Below, one piece after another: positions 24,215-35,007 of a stretch of DNA of 64,000 nucleotides. The position numbers and the translations under genes were made by a program. The notes below the pieces were generated by a model that saw only the letters and a program-made list of their open reading frames with translations, was not told the DNA's origin and did no database searches. The DNA is from Acanthacorydalis orientalis (lineage: Eukaryota; Arthropoda; Insecta; Megaloptera; Corydalidae). The stretch covers positions 46,943,662 to 47,007,661 of the forward strand of contig CM068315.1 in the NCBI GenBank assembly GCA_034766995.1, written 5' to 3'. Every line of letters starts with the position of its first letter. The stretch's first letter is position 1.

Positions 24215-24525
24215 ACAATAAAGGTAAAAATGTATGTGATGGTTTAGGTTAATAGATTAATTATACAGTCATGGACGGATGTGTACGAAGAAGGTTGTTA
24301 TCTTCGCAGTTAACTACCCTGTTTTTTTATATTCGATCTTCTAGTCGACTGAATCTAAATCTAAGTGAATCACTGCACAATGTTTTTACCCTAAACAATT
24401 ATTGAACATTTTGAGAATAACCATAATGCAAAACTATGATTATAATCTAATTGTCTGATTAATTATTATTTTTAATATATAGGCAAGTACGTACATTTAT
24501 ATTGATGTACAGTTTCATAAAATAA
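24215..24525 (+). repeat. Unclassified repeat R1, copy 2
   Basis: Direct duplicate of 22948-23308, shorter by one internal segment of about 50 bp. It lies between R2 copy 1 and a relic transposase, so R1 could be non-coding sequence of a larger element. Confidence 0.8.
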
Positions 24526-24529
24526 AAAT

Positions 24530-25060
24530 TAACCACCAAGTAAAAAATTCTTTTCTTACACTTTTCAATAACATCCCTGCATAACTGGGGCTTTATCTCA
24601 CTAATTACTCTTCGGATTTCATTCTTTAGGTCGGAAATTGTTGATGTATAACTGTTTCTTAATGTGACTTCAAAAAAGTGTCAATCGTAAGATCTCTGCG
24701 ACCAATTAATGTCTCCATTTCTGGAAATGATGTGACAAGGAAATTTCGTCATCGATAAATCAATCGTTTCACCAGCTATGTGGCTTGTTGCACCGTCCTG
24801 CTGGAATCACATGTCTTCTAGAATTATATCATCCATTTCTGCCCACAAAATATTGGTTATAATGTTTCGGTATCTTTCTTCGTTCACAGTAATCGCTTTA
24901 CCAATGTGATTCTCTAAAAAGTAAGGATCATTGACTTTACCGAACCAAAATTTACAACTACACTCTTTTTGTATCCAATGGCTTCTCAACGATCACCTTC
25001 AGATTTTCTTCACCTCAAATTCAGCAATTTTGCTTGTTCGCAAAGTGAGTGCCCAACTCG
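24530..25060 (-). pseudogene. Tc1/mariner-superfamily transposase fragment (FQQDGAT type)
   Basis: On the minus strand: FLENHIGKAITVNEERYRNI, then ITNILWAEMDDIILEDM, a stop in place of the expected Trp, FQQDGATSHIAGETIDLSM, ISRNGDINWSQRSYD, and after a gap SDLKNEIRRVISEIKPQLC. The FQQDGAT block carries the second catalytic aspartate of the superfamily, and the NGDINW...RSYDLT block leads to the third. The segment that should encode LTPLDYFLWG is missing through a deletion near 24700, so the third acidic residue is lost. An N-terminal part near 24990-25060 is recognisable only weakly. This is a different lineage from families A-E. Confidence 0.7.
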
Positions 25061-25384
25061 GTTAGAACCAAAAAATGGGCGCATTTTCCTCAACATATAC
25101 CTTCCATTGATAAAAAGGAAAATCTTGCAGAGATGTCACTTGTGCTCAAAAACGAAACAACTTGCCAGTGTAAATAATGTAAAATACCTTTACATTTACC
25201 AAAATGGTTAGCAAAGTTGCCTACTCTACAGGACACTTAAATTATTTTTTATTCTTTATTAATTTCCGTTATTAGCATTGAATTATAATATTTAGAAATG
25301 TATAAATATTATTTTCTTTGTTGAATTTACACAAATGTTAAGTTGAAAAATAAATAGTATTTTTTTGTTATATCGAATTTCAAT
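25061..25384. other. Spacer between two relic transposases
   Basis: The first ~130 bp may be further coding sequence of the preceding relic, too decayed to read. The rest is AT-rich without recognised features. Confidence 0.4.
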
Positions 25385-25680
25385 TAATTCGTGTCAAGGG
25401 GTTATTGAAGTCAAAAAGTTTGCAGTGAACTTGAGAACATCTAAACTGGACTTAAATATGGGTTGGAAGATATGGGTTAGGGTTGTTTTCAATACTAGCA
25501 AATTCAAGCTTCATGGTAGATCCTATTAAAAAGGAGGATTGGAAAAATATTGCACATGAAAGTTGTGTTTAGTAGATACAGGCAAAATATGAAAGAGTAA
25601 TGATCTGGTACTTTTTTGTCAGTCGTGGATTAGAACACTGCTGGCTAGAAAAATTATCGTAATTTTTTATACAAATTTTA
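25385..25680 (+). pseudogene. Tc1-like transposase fragment
   Basis: Plus-strand blocks resemble the middle of Tc1-type transposases: KKFAVNL, then in another frame EHLNWT, then WKIWVRVVFNTSKFKLHG, where the family has FSDESKF carrying the first catalytic aspartate (here Asn), and later ERVMIWYFFVSRGLEHCWLE, matching the family GGGSVMVWGCF block. Each block needs a frame change from the previous one and stops lie between them. Only about 90 residues are covered; no terminal repeats were identified. The assignment rests on the order and spacing of these blocks. Confidence 0.6.
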
Positions 25681-26235
25681 TAAAAATTTTAGAAGATAAT
25701 TTAAACCCATTTATTTGTGAACAATTCGGCGCATATTTAAGATGAAACCTTTTTTACCAACACAGTATATATAAGTAAAAAAAACGAATGACAATGTGTA
25801 AAATAACCATTACAATTCAGACAATAATCAACATATATTAAATTTTAAGTCCATTAATCTTGGCGATAAATGTTAATACCTTTGTCCATACATACATGAA
25901 CATTTGTGTGTTTTTTTTTATTATTAAAAATCGATTTTTATTTATATATGCATACACATGGTTAAATAATTTACAAATTTACATGTCGAGCTTAAATTAA
26001 TATTTATAAAGATACTTTTTTATTGGCACTGCGCCAGACATGCAAATGTAAGTTGATTTTATTACACAATTTCTGCCAGTTAGCATAAAATTGTATTTTT
26101 AGTTTAATAAGAGTTTTGTTGTAATTTTGACACTTTTTTTATCTGATAATATTTGAAAAATATCTATTCATAACTATATACCGAAAGAGAACTTATTGAT
26201 TCGATTCTTCTAGTTTAAATTATTAAAATAAAGTA
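25681..26235. other. AT-rich spacer, nothing recognised
   Basis: No gene, tract or repeat match seen. It ends at the TA that precedes mariner B1. Confidence 0.5.
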
Positions 26236-27020
26236 TGAGGGTCGTTTGATAGGTATGGTAAAGAGCAAGTTAAACATCGTTTTTGTTTTTTTTTGGAAAA
26301 AATCGATTTTATTTCTTAACATAGTCTCTATTGAGGATTATACACTGGGTCCAGCGAGTCTGTCATATACCCATTGATGGAGGCGATAACTTTCTCTTTC
26401 AAAGAGAATTTCTTCCCACCGAGCCATATTTTCAAGTCTGAGGAAGAAGTCGGAGTCAAGCCTGGAGAATTGGGTGGACGAGGAATCAATTCGAATCCTA
26501 ATTCGTGCAAGTTTGTTATTGCGAAGGTCGATTTGTGGGACGGCGCGTTGTCCTGATGAAAGAATACTTTTTTGTGCAATCTTAGCCGTTTTTGTTTCAG
26601 CTCTTCTTTCACACAGTCTAACAATGTTGTATAATAGGTTACTGTTATCGTTTTTCCCTTCGTTAAGTGTTTTATCAGGATGATTTGTTGGAAATCCCAA
26701 AAAACAATAGCTATCACATTCCCAACCGACAAAACTGTCTTTGTCTTCTTCGGCGCACTTTCACCAATCATTCAGGTGTACAGTGATTGATCCATATTTT
26801 ATCCACGGTGATGAATCGAACCAAAAGACCTACTAGTTTTTTTCCATTTTAACAGCAACTGCTACAATGCTCGCTTCAAACATCTGTAGAACATGAACAA
26901 CTTGTCCCTTCTGACTGAAATCTCGCCTATGCTAGTTTGAAAAGTGATACTTGATAACCGTGACAGTACCAAATGAATGGCGGCGCTATCTCATACAAAT
27001 TTATCAAACGACCCGCGCAT
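26236..27020 (-). mobile_element. Family B mariner deletion derivative, copy B1
   Basis: 785 bp. The left end (3' end of the element) reads TGAGGGTCGTTTGATAGGTA, the right end ATCAAACGACCCGCGCA; TA on both sides. It contains the catalytic part of a mariner transposase plus a ~200 bp 5' segment, while the N-terminal HTH region is missing, so it is about 500 bp shorter than a complete element. Three related copies lie at 27786, 41453 and 53328, all on the minus strand. Confidence 0.85.
26328..26771 (-). pseudogene. Mariner transposase catalytic-region remnant in B1
   Basis: An open frame of 147 codons reads IGESAPKKTKTVLSVGNVIA, then VFWDFQQIILIKHLTKGKTI, KKVFFHQDNAPSHKS (second catalytic aspartate present) and LHELGFELIPRPPNSPG. 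The block expected to be LAPSDFFLFPNLK has two small compensating deletions (LTPTSSSDLKIW), which removes the third aspartate and its context. The ATG at 26771 is internal to the original protein. The first aspartate region lies upstream, near 26800, and is decayed. Inactive. Confidence 0.8.
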
Positions 27021-27785
27021 TATTCCAATCCTTTGTTGATCTTTCCGAATAGATTACGTTTAAAGTTCTATAATTTCATAAATTTTATTGTATACAAAAT
27101 TAATATTATTTGATCATTTAGATTATAAGCAAACATCGTGGAATATTATTTACAGTATGGCATGAACTGTTTTTACGATGTATCTTTCGTTGTAAACTGA
27201 CACTAAAAAGATATAGATATAGATTGTACAGCTCATTATTAAGGTATATTTTAGTAGATATTAAATACTGTTTTAAACAATGCTTGATTTCTATATAGAT
27301 AAAATTATATATATATATATATATGTAAATGTAAGAGAACACAAAGTTCAAAACATTAATTACTAGAAAACTTATTTATTACAACATCCTAACGAGCTTA
27401 GACTACTTCCTTTTGTAAAATTATTACCAAAAATTATAAGGATTCCACTTGGTGTCAGACCTACGCTAGATATTTGATGCGGCAACTTTAATTATTCTCC
27501 ACAGATAGTACAGAATAAAACTCTATACACATTTTGTATTGACAAAAAAATAACGATATTGAACAGAAAATATAATTTTTCTCTCTGCCTAGTGACCGAA
27601 TCACAAATTAGAAATTGTTTGATTTCGTACCATAACAATAAGTATGTGTTCTAAATAGTTTTCTTAATTATAAAATTAATTTTAATTCTTTTTCGGTTGT
27701 AAACAAGTGTCAATTCAGAAAGAATATAAAGTACATGCTCTTATTCAATTTCTGATAACGTGATTTAGGATAGGATACTGTGTTA
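27021..27785. other. Spacer between two family B copies
   Basis: About 765 bp of AT-rich sequence with a short TA tract at 27306-27325. No gene recognised. It separates two same-orientation B elements. Confidence 0.5.
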
Positions 27786-28578
27786 CGTGGGTCGTTTGAT
27801 AAGTGTGGTAAAAAATCAACGATTTTATTTCTCAACATAGTCTCTATCGAGGGCCAAACATTTGGTCCAGCGAGTTTGTAAAATACGCATTGGCTGCGGC
27901 GATGACATCCTCATTCGACGAAAATTTCTTCCCACTGAGCCAAAAGTTCAAGTTTGGGAAGAGGAAGTAGTCACACGGGGCCAAGTCCGGAGAATAGGGT
28001 GAATGAAGAATTAATTCGAAGACCAATTTGTCCAATTTTGTCATTGTGACCATTGATTTCTGGGACGGTGTGTTTTCTTGGTGAAAGAGCACTTCATTGT
28101 ACACCAATCTTTATCGTGTTTGTTTCAGCCTTTCTTTAAAATTTGCCAATAATGTTACATAATAGATTTCTTGTTATCATTTTTGTCTTCGTTAAATGTT
28201 TAATCAAGATGATTCCTTGGGAATCCCAAAAAACAGCCATCGCCTTCTCAGCAGACAAAACAGTCTTCGTTTTCTTCGACCCACTTTTCCTAGTCGTTCT
28301 CCACTGTTTTGATTACTGCTTCGACTTAAGTATGTAGTGGTAGATCTATGTTTGATCCACGGTGACGAATCGACGCAAAAATGCCTTCTTTTTCTCCATT
28401 TTTGCGGCAACTGATACAATGCTCGTTTGAAACATCTGTAGAACGTGAACAACGCGTCGGTTCTGGATGAAATTTCACCTTTACTTGTTTAAAAAATGAC
28501 ACTTGATAGCCGTGACGTTACCAAATCAATGGCAATATCACAACATAAAAAATTACCAAACTTATCGAACGGCCCTCG
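27786..28578 (-). mobile_element. Family B mariner deletion derivative, copy B2
   Basis: 793 bp, ends CGTGGGTCGTTTGATAAGTG and (right) TATCGAACGGCCCTCG, TA on both sides. Coding remnants on the minus strand: a first-aspartate region with RFVTVDQT near 28365, then 27844-28107 with EVLFHQENTPSQKS, FELILHSPYSPDLAPCDYFL and NLNFWLSGKKFSSNEDVIAA. The second catalytic aspartate has become Glu (HQEN), while the third (PCDYF) remains. Frames between these blocks are shifted. The open frames at 28143-28452 on either strand are off-frame readings. Confidence 0.85.
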
Positions 28579-28818
28579 TATTTCTCTTCTTAATACAACG
28601 ATATAGATTTAAATATTCATAGTTTGTTTTAAAACATAATTAAAAATTAAATAATAAACAACCAGTTTTTCTCATTACACACTTTTATTATTTGTGGTAT
28701 TTTGATATTTGTGATTTTTTGTATATAAATTTTATTACTACTTTCAAACTTTTATAACTGTGTCTGTATTATTTTAAAATGTACATAATCCAAATACATA
28801 GAGGTACACATACATATA

Positions 28819-28860
<42 letters not shown>

Positions 28861-29794
28861 ACATTAAATAAAATAATGAAAGAAGCCTTACATATTTCGT
28901 ACTGATAAACGACTTATAACCTTAAAGAAAATCCAATAGTCTATCAACTAATTTAAGGTCAGTGAGTTAAGCACGGAATATGTATAATTAATTGACGAAA
29001 ACTTGATATACATATAAAACGATAGTTTCAAGTTTACATAACGTCCTGAATCTACAAATTCAGTGGTAAATATTTGTTCTCATTATTTTCTCCTGCATGT
29101 TCCTATCCGTTACCTAAATCCAGTTTGAATTAACAACTTTTCATATATTATAGATTAATTTATTTTAATCTGTTTGTTTCTAACAAACTCATTTGTCTCT
29201 TCCACATACATCACTTATTAGCCCTATCATGTATTATATGAATAACTTAGTTATAGTTAGTTTTTTTCTACTCTTTATACATTAATTTAATAAATTATTA
29301 TTATTTAATTGGTTTTATCGAAAAATAAATAAAACTATAATTATAGAATATTTGTCTTTGATATGGTTTAGGTTCTAGAATAGAATTCTAACCGAAATCT
29401 GCTTCAAAAGACGTTTCATGAAAGATAGTTCTTTCTACATACATTTATGCAAAAGGTTTTTCATTTACATATATATATATAAACTCATATCAGATCTGGT
29501 TAGGTATAGACAACATTTTGTCAAATATAAGTTGATAAAATTCTTAATTAATCAATCAATAATGTACTGTAAACAAATTTAAAAATGAATTATTCTGTTG
29601 TTCGAAAGAATGTACAGTTATGCATGTTATTTTTAAAAAAATATTAATGATTTTTAGAAAAAACTTATTTAAACTTTACCACAATTATAAAAGCATTTCT
29701 TAAAATACGCAATACAAATTGTTTTATATCAGTTTACCTTTCTTTTAGTACAATTATATAGAGCTAACGTTAATTGTAATAAATGTTATTAATA
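28579..29794. other. AT-rich spacer, nothing recognised
   Basis: TA tract at 28823-28858 and a short one at 29468-29482; otherwise unique AT-rich sequence. Confidence 0.55.
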
Positions 29795-30408
29795 TTAAGT
29801 TGGTAGGAAAATAATTGCGGTTTGTGATCTTCAAATTCATATACATTTTTTAATTTGAGTGGTTTATGACACTTGGAAATTCATATACATTTTTCTCTTT
29901 TTTGATTTTCCTAACTGTTTTAAGTGGTTCAGAAATGTTAGATGACTAACGTTTAACTTTTGTGTAAGCTCTCGAATTGTGCGTGGTTCTGATTCAATTA
30001 ATGTCTTCATTTGGTCGTTATGAAGTCAAGAAGGCTGCCCGCGACCTTCTTCAACTTCAAAGCTCTTATCTCAAGCACGAAATTTTTGGAACCACCATCG
30101 CACTGTACGTTCCTTAACAGCACCCACACCAAAAGCATCGTCTAGTTTACGAGCAGTTTCTACTGCCGTACCACTCGTTTTGAACTCGTAATAAAAATTT
30201 CTCTTATTTGCTTCTTTTCCATCTTTAATTCAATAGCCTAATTTAAAGCAAAATAAATAGTAAAACCAAAGTCAATGCTACTAAAAACACAGACCGAAAA
30301 ATGCATTTTAAAATAATATTAATATGAACACAATGAAATGACACTTTAATTGAAATTAAGATAAGAATGCAGAAAACAAAAATTGTAATAATTTTCGTAC
30401 CAATGTAA
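29795..30408 (-). mobile_element. Family A mariner derivative, copy A9
   Basis: About 614 bp, the longest of the family here, because a ~55 bp piece of the 3' region (AAATTCATATACATTTTT) is duplicated just inside the left end. The right end reads TTTTCGTACCAATGTAA. TA flanks both ends. The minus-strand start is an ATG at 30222 (MEKKQIREIF), followed by a 1-base frameshift; TARKLDDAFGVGAVKERTVR and WWFQKFRA are then readable before a TGA. No catalytic domain. Confidence 0.85.
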
Positions 30409-30605
30409 TAATTACTAATAAAAGATTAATAATTGTTACGGAGTGAATCTATGAGTGGAATTAAAAAAATAGTTATTATAACAAAAAATTATTCAACTTA
30501 CATAATGATTAAATAAGCGTTTAAGTAATTTATTAGAAAAAAAAATTCATTTAAAACTTTAATTAAAATATAATAGTGTGTATATATATATATAGTAAAA
30601 CATTT

Positions 30606-30647
<42 letters not shown>

Positions 30648-30866
30648 TACGCTGTAGCAACTCACCAATTTCAGTATCCCAACACCTTCGTTTTTTCATA
30701 ATATTGTTTCATCTTCGACTACAAAATATACTAGTACGCTAGAGTAAAGATGTTATTCGGTTTAGAAAAAGTATAATTTATTTGTTCGAGCAAAAACATT
30801 GCCTTCACATGATAGCAATCCAAAAACTAATATCAAGTTTAAAGCATGGACTAAAGACTGAATTTT

Positions 30867-30920
<54 letters not shown>

Positions 30921-31419
30921 ATGTATATATATATTTTTTTTTCTATATATATATAAAATAGTATTTTGCCACAGAAAACTAAATGGTTTGAAAAATCTAT
31001 GTTTATATATACATACTAACACCACATATACACACACACACATACATACACACATTATATATATATATATATATATATAACGATTACGTTGCTGTTATAT
31101 CTGATAATAATTATATAGACATGTGTTTTGAAAAATATGTTTATTTCATTTGGTTGCAAGTACAGGCTTATAATTGAGAAGTGGATGAGCGGAGTGTGCC
31201 TGCGAGTTGGTGAGCGAAGCCTCCTAGTATGTAATTATAATCTCGTATCTTCTGTATTCTCCTTTTTGTAAACGTATGTCATGTTTCTCAGCATGGGAAT
31301 CAATTGTCATTTTTTCACTAATTTAAGTCATCCACTGTACCTATAAGTTACATCATATATTTTCATGCCATGCCTTTACTTTAAAATAGATATTATTTTA
31401 TTTCTTTTCTTAATTCAAA
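30409..31419. other. Microsatellite-rich spacer
   Basis: TA tracts at 30579-30594, 30610-30645, 30870-30910 and 31056-31079 surround R3 copy 1. A short perfect hairpin (GCTACGCTGTAGC) follows the tract ending at 30645. About 31140-31260 is less AT-rich without an assignable feature. Confidence 0.5.
30944..31022 (+). repeat. Microsatellite-embedded repeat R3, copy 1
   Basis: About 80 bp (ATAAAATAGTATTTTGCCAC ... ACATACTAACAC) lying between a TA/TG tract and a CA/TA tract. A similar copy in the same setting is at 44571-44658. Confidence 0.7.
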
Positions 31420-31665
31420 CACGTCCAGATATTGATTAGATCACATTAAATATTCACTGAAAAATCACACTGAATGCTGGAAAGTTGTAACACTTTGTTT
31501 TCTTTACTTTAAATTTCAAATCATTATAGTTAATTGCATTTTTCAACTACTTAATTTTTACTAGACTGAATAAAATAGATCATATAGTTTTGACCGCATA
31601 TCTAGTACAATAGAGAAGAGTTTGCTATTCTAAAATATTTTTTTGATATAGTAGTATCACATAAA
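31420..31665 (+). repeat. Inverted duplication R4, copy 1
   Basis: About 245 bp that matches 34700-34948 in reverse complement. Shared blocks include CAGATATTGATTAG, AAATATTCACTGAAAAATC, ACACTGAATGCT, TTTGTTTTCTTTACTT and GCATATCTAGTA. No coding capacity recognised. Confidence 0.75.
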
Positions 31666-32425
31666 TTAATAACTTGTCAAATATGACGAATTATCAACCA
31701 TAAACAACATTAAAATCTAATTTAAAATAACACAAATAGAATTTTCCAGCAACAATTTAATTATTTCAATAAAAATTAAGACTTAAATCAACACTTTTAA
31801 TGTTTTTTTATTATAGTTTTACAAAAAATGATAATACTAAACATTTACTATCGAAACGAAAGTTGAACGTTTCACCTCTAATAAACTACAATTGGATTTT
31901 TCGCATTTAATTTTTATGGAAACGATAGAAACACGTAGAGGAATAAGTAAATAATACATGCAGATAACATACAGTTGTATTTGCAATTTTACGATGCGCT
32001 ATTATCATAAAGACAGCGACATGTAACGGCATCAACATATATTTGAAACCGCAACGAATACGACATACAAATTGTGAAAAATATCAAATTTAGTGTAAAT
32101 CTCTATAGCGTCGTTACAGCATACATGGACCGTATAGTTTTATCTGCATGAAGACTTTGTAGCCGTTTATCTATACGATTGCAGAACGGGACGTCGGTTG
32201 TAAAAGCTACTTTTCTGACCTGAGAACGTAACGTGAATATATGAACTGTTGTAAGTTCGTTGATAGTTAATTACGATATTACCGTTGTAGAGGAATTTAT
32301 GCTCTTGCGGAAGTGGCGGAGTAATTAATATCATATACTTCATTGTAGACTAAATTTCGTACTAAAATACGATGCTGTATAGAAATCACAGTGCACTTGA
32401 AACTGCATATTCTGTAATTATTACG

Positions 32426-32429
<4 letters not shown>
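31666..32429. other. Spacer with a less AT-rich segment
   Basis: No gene recognised. About 31980-32330 is clearly less AT-rich than the surroundings and contains several CG dinucleotides, but frames are short and I recognise no protein. Confidence 0.45.

Positions 32430-32480
<51 letters not shown>
32430..32480. repeat. (TA)n tract abutting element D, left side
   Basis: About 50 bp of pure TA ending exactly where the left terminal repeat of element D starts. Confidence 0.95.
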
Positions 32481-32481
<1 letters not shown>

Positions 32482-33708
32482 GAGGGCGATTTGAAAAGTT
32501 CACGGCCTAACTATGAAAGAATACGACTTGTGTTTTCAAATTACTTTTATTTTTCAATATAGTCCTCTTGAACTTCAATAAACTTTATCCAGCTATACTC
32601 GAGTGCTTTTATACCGTCCTGAAAATCCTTCTCTTGAAAGTCCTCAAAATGAATATTCAATTTTGCAATCATTTCTTCTTCTGACGAAAATCATCTACCA
32701 TCAAGGATTTTTTAAGATTTGGAAACAAACGGAAATCTGATGAGAGCAAATCTGGAGAAAAGGCTGGACGGGGCAGCAAGCCGTACTTCAGTTTAGCGAA
32801 TTTTGCCATGAATACAACACTTGTATGTGGATGTGCGTTGTTCTGATTGAAAATGATTTTTTTTCTTTGATAAACCTGATCATTTCTCACGGATTGTTTG
32901 ATTGAGTCGGTCCAATAGTTTAGAGCATAATACTCTTCGATTATCGTTTGACTTTGGAATTTAGTTACCTAGAAAAGTCTTTTTAGCTTCCCAAAAAAAT
33001 GAAACCATAACTTTTCCAGCAGATAAAACTAATTTTGCTTTTTTTTGGTGACGGGAAATTACCATGCTTCCATTCCTTTGATTGTTGTTTTGGATCTGGA
33101 TTGTAATTGTGAATCCAAGTCACAAATTGCAGGATAAAGTTACTTGTATCTCTCTTAAATCGATCTAAACAGTCTTAGGAAATTTTTACTTGAATACGTT
33201 TGATTGCCTATGATGCTTTTTCATATCTAACTCTTCAGTTAGGATGTGATACAGGTGTTCATCTGAGATATCCACAACCTTCGCAATTTCGGACATCTTC
33301 AATCGCAGATACTGTAAGACAGTTTCTTCTGTCGTTGCAGTTTTTGGATGTCTACTACGTGGATTAACTTCTAAGCTTGCACGGCCATATTTAAATTCAG
33401 CTGCCCACTTCTTTACGGTTATATATACGGCTATCACTCAGTACATTTTTAATCTCATTACAGATTTCTGTTGGCGTTATGTCTTTTTTGACAAAAAACT
33501 TTATCACTGAACGATATTCAACTTTATCTATTGTAACAACGGCCCAAAAATAGCTTTATTTAAATTGATGTTTGCAACAAACTCCTTCTCACATTAATTA
33601 TACACTTTGAGGTTATGTATAAAATAGATATCACTTTGTAATGAGCCACAAATATTTAAAATATGACTTCCACTTATGTGTTAGACCGTGAAATTTTCAA
33701 ATCACCCT

Positions 33709-33710
<2 letters not shown>
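32481..33710 (-). mobile_element. Family D mariner, full-length size, inactive
   Basis: 1230 bp. The left end reads CGAGGGCGATTTGAAAAGTT then CACGG; the reverse complement of the right end reads CAAGGGTGATTTGAAAATTT then CACGG: about 25 bp inverted repeats with a few mismatches. TA tracts touch both ends, so the element sits inside a microsatellite. It encodes a transposase remnant over the whole interior. Confidence 0.88.
32547..33531 (-). pseudogene. Mariner (DD34D) transposase, inactivated, family D
   Basis: On the minus strand the product would begin at 33531, where ATA replaces the expected ATG (xDKVEYRSVIKFFVKKDITP). Then come VKKWAAEFKYGRASLEVNPR, SEIAKVVDISDEHLYHILTE and ELDMKK (the two HTH segments), a degraded first-aspartate region near HNYNPDPKQQSKEW, KIIFNQNNAHPHTS, where the second catalytic aspartate is Asn, LLPRPAFSPDLLSSDFRLFP with the third aspartate intact, and a C-terminus FQDGIKALEYSWIKFIEVQE then DYIEK. 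Several frameshifts separate these blocks. The span fits a normal mariner protein of about 330-345 residues. Inactive. Confidence 0.85.

Positions 33711-33749
<39 letters not shown>
33711..33749. repeat. (TA)n tract abutting element D, right side
   Basis: Begins right after the right terminal repeat of D (through a TG), the counterpart of the tract at 32430-32480. Confidence 0.95.
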
Positions 33750-33751
<2 letters not shown>

Positions 33752-34632
33752 CAAATAATTTAAAAACACATATTTACAACAACAAGAGAGAAGTTTTTAA
33801 TTTAAATATTTTTTTATATTTTTCATTTACAACTACAATAAAACAATATAACGAAATTGATATTAAATATACTCTAATTGATATACGTTCTATTGAGTAA
33901 ATTTTTAAATATTACCATATTATAAAGTCATTTATACACAAAGTTTGGCTAACAAACTGAATAACTTTACAACTTTTCGGTCATATATTTCTTGAATTTT
34001 AACACGTTACTTTTTACATCCCAGCTTAAAAGCTATGCCACAATTCTGTAAGCATCACAATCTTAATGAAACCTTCTACCACCATTTAAAAATATATTTT
34101 ATACTCATTCATATTGATGTCGAGGAATTTGAATGTTTATTTAAATCCATTTATGATTGAATAAATTTAAATGTATATTTCTTAATACTTTAAACTCTTT
34201 TTCTCTCTCATATATATATATATATATATATGAGATCATTAAATTGAAATATTTTATAAAATAAACCACTGATATATTAATTAAAAGTAATCATTTTTGT
34301 TGATAAAGTAGTAATGTCAATATTGTTTTAAATTATTAAACTAAATGAGGATTTAATAATAAATAATTTAAAATAAAGAAATGGTTTAAATTTAGTTTTG
34401 TTAGTTTTAGTTTCAACACAATTTACAGTATTATTATTGTTGTTAGATTTTTTGTGTTTTAATTTATATTTATAATTATATTTTTCTGATTAGATTGTAT
34501 AATGAATAAAAATATAATTATAAATATATGAACACAAACGAGTTATCAACTCATATATTACAGAAATGTTATTTTGTCTAAATTTAAATTTATAATTACT
34601 GTTCTATGATAGCAAAATGTCTGTTTAAATTT

Positions 34633-34635
<3 letters not shown>
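33750..34635. other. AT-rich spacer, nothing recognised
   Basis: Contains a CT/TA tract at about 34203-34231; no gene or repeat match seen. Confidence 0.5.
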
Positions 34636-34693
<58 letters not shown>

Positions 34694-34957
34694 AAAATAA
34701 CACCCATGTATATCAAAAAATATTTGAAAATAGTATATTCTTCTTTATTTTACTAGATATGCTGTCAAAACGATATGCAGAGTTTTATACAGTCTAAATT
34801 TAAATTAAATACTTGCTAAATCGCAATAACTAGTTTGTAACTTGAAGTAAAGAAAACAAAATGTTGTAACTTACGAGCATTCAGTGTAATTTAGAGATTT
34901 TTCAGTGAATATTTATTGTGAACTAATCAATATCTGAACGTTTAACTTGATTTTTTG

Positions 34958-35004
<47 letters not shown>
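34636..35004 (-). repeat. Inverted duplication R4, copy 2, between two TA tracts
   Basis: The repeat body is 34700-34948, the reverse complement of 31420-31665. It is enclosed by (TA)n at 34636-34688 on the left and 34960-35004 on the right. The R4 similarity fades out close to each tract, so copy 2 may be a complete unit bounded by TA sites. Copy 1 lacks the tracts. Confidence 0.75.
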
Positions 35005-35007
<3 letters not shown>

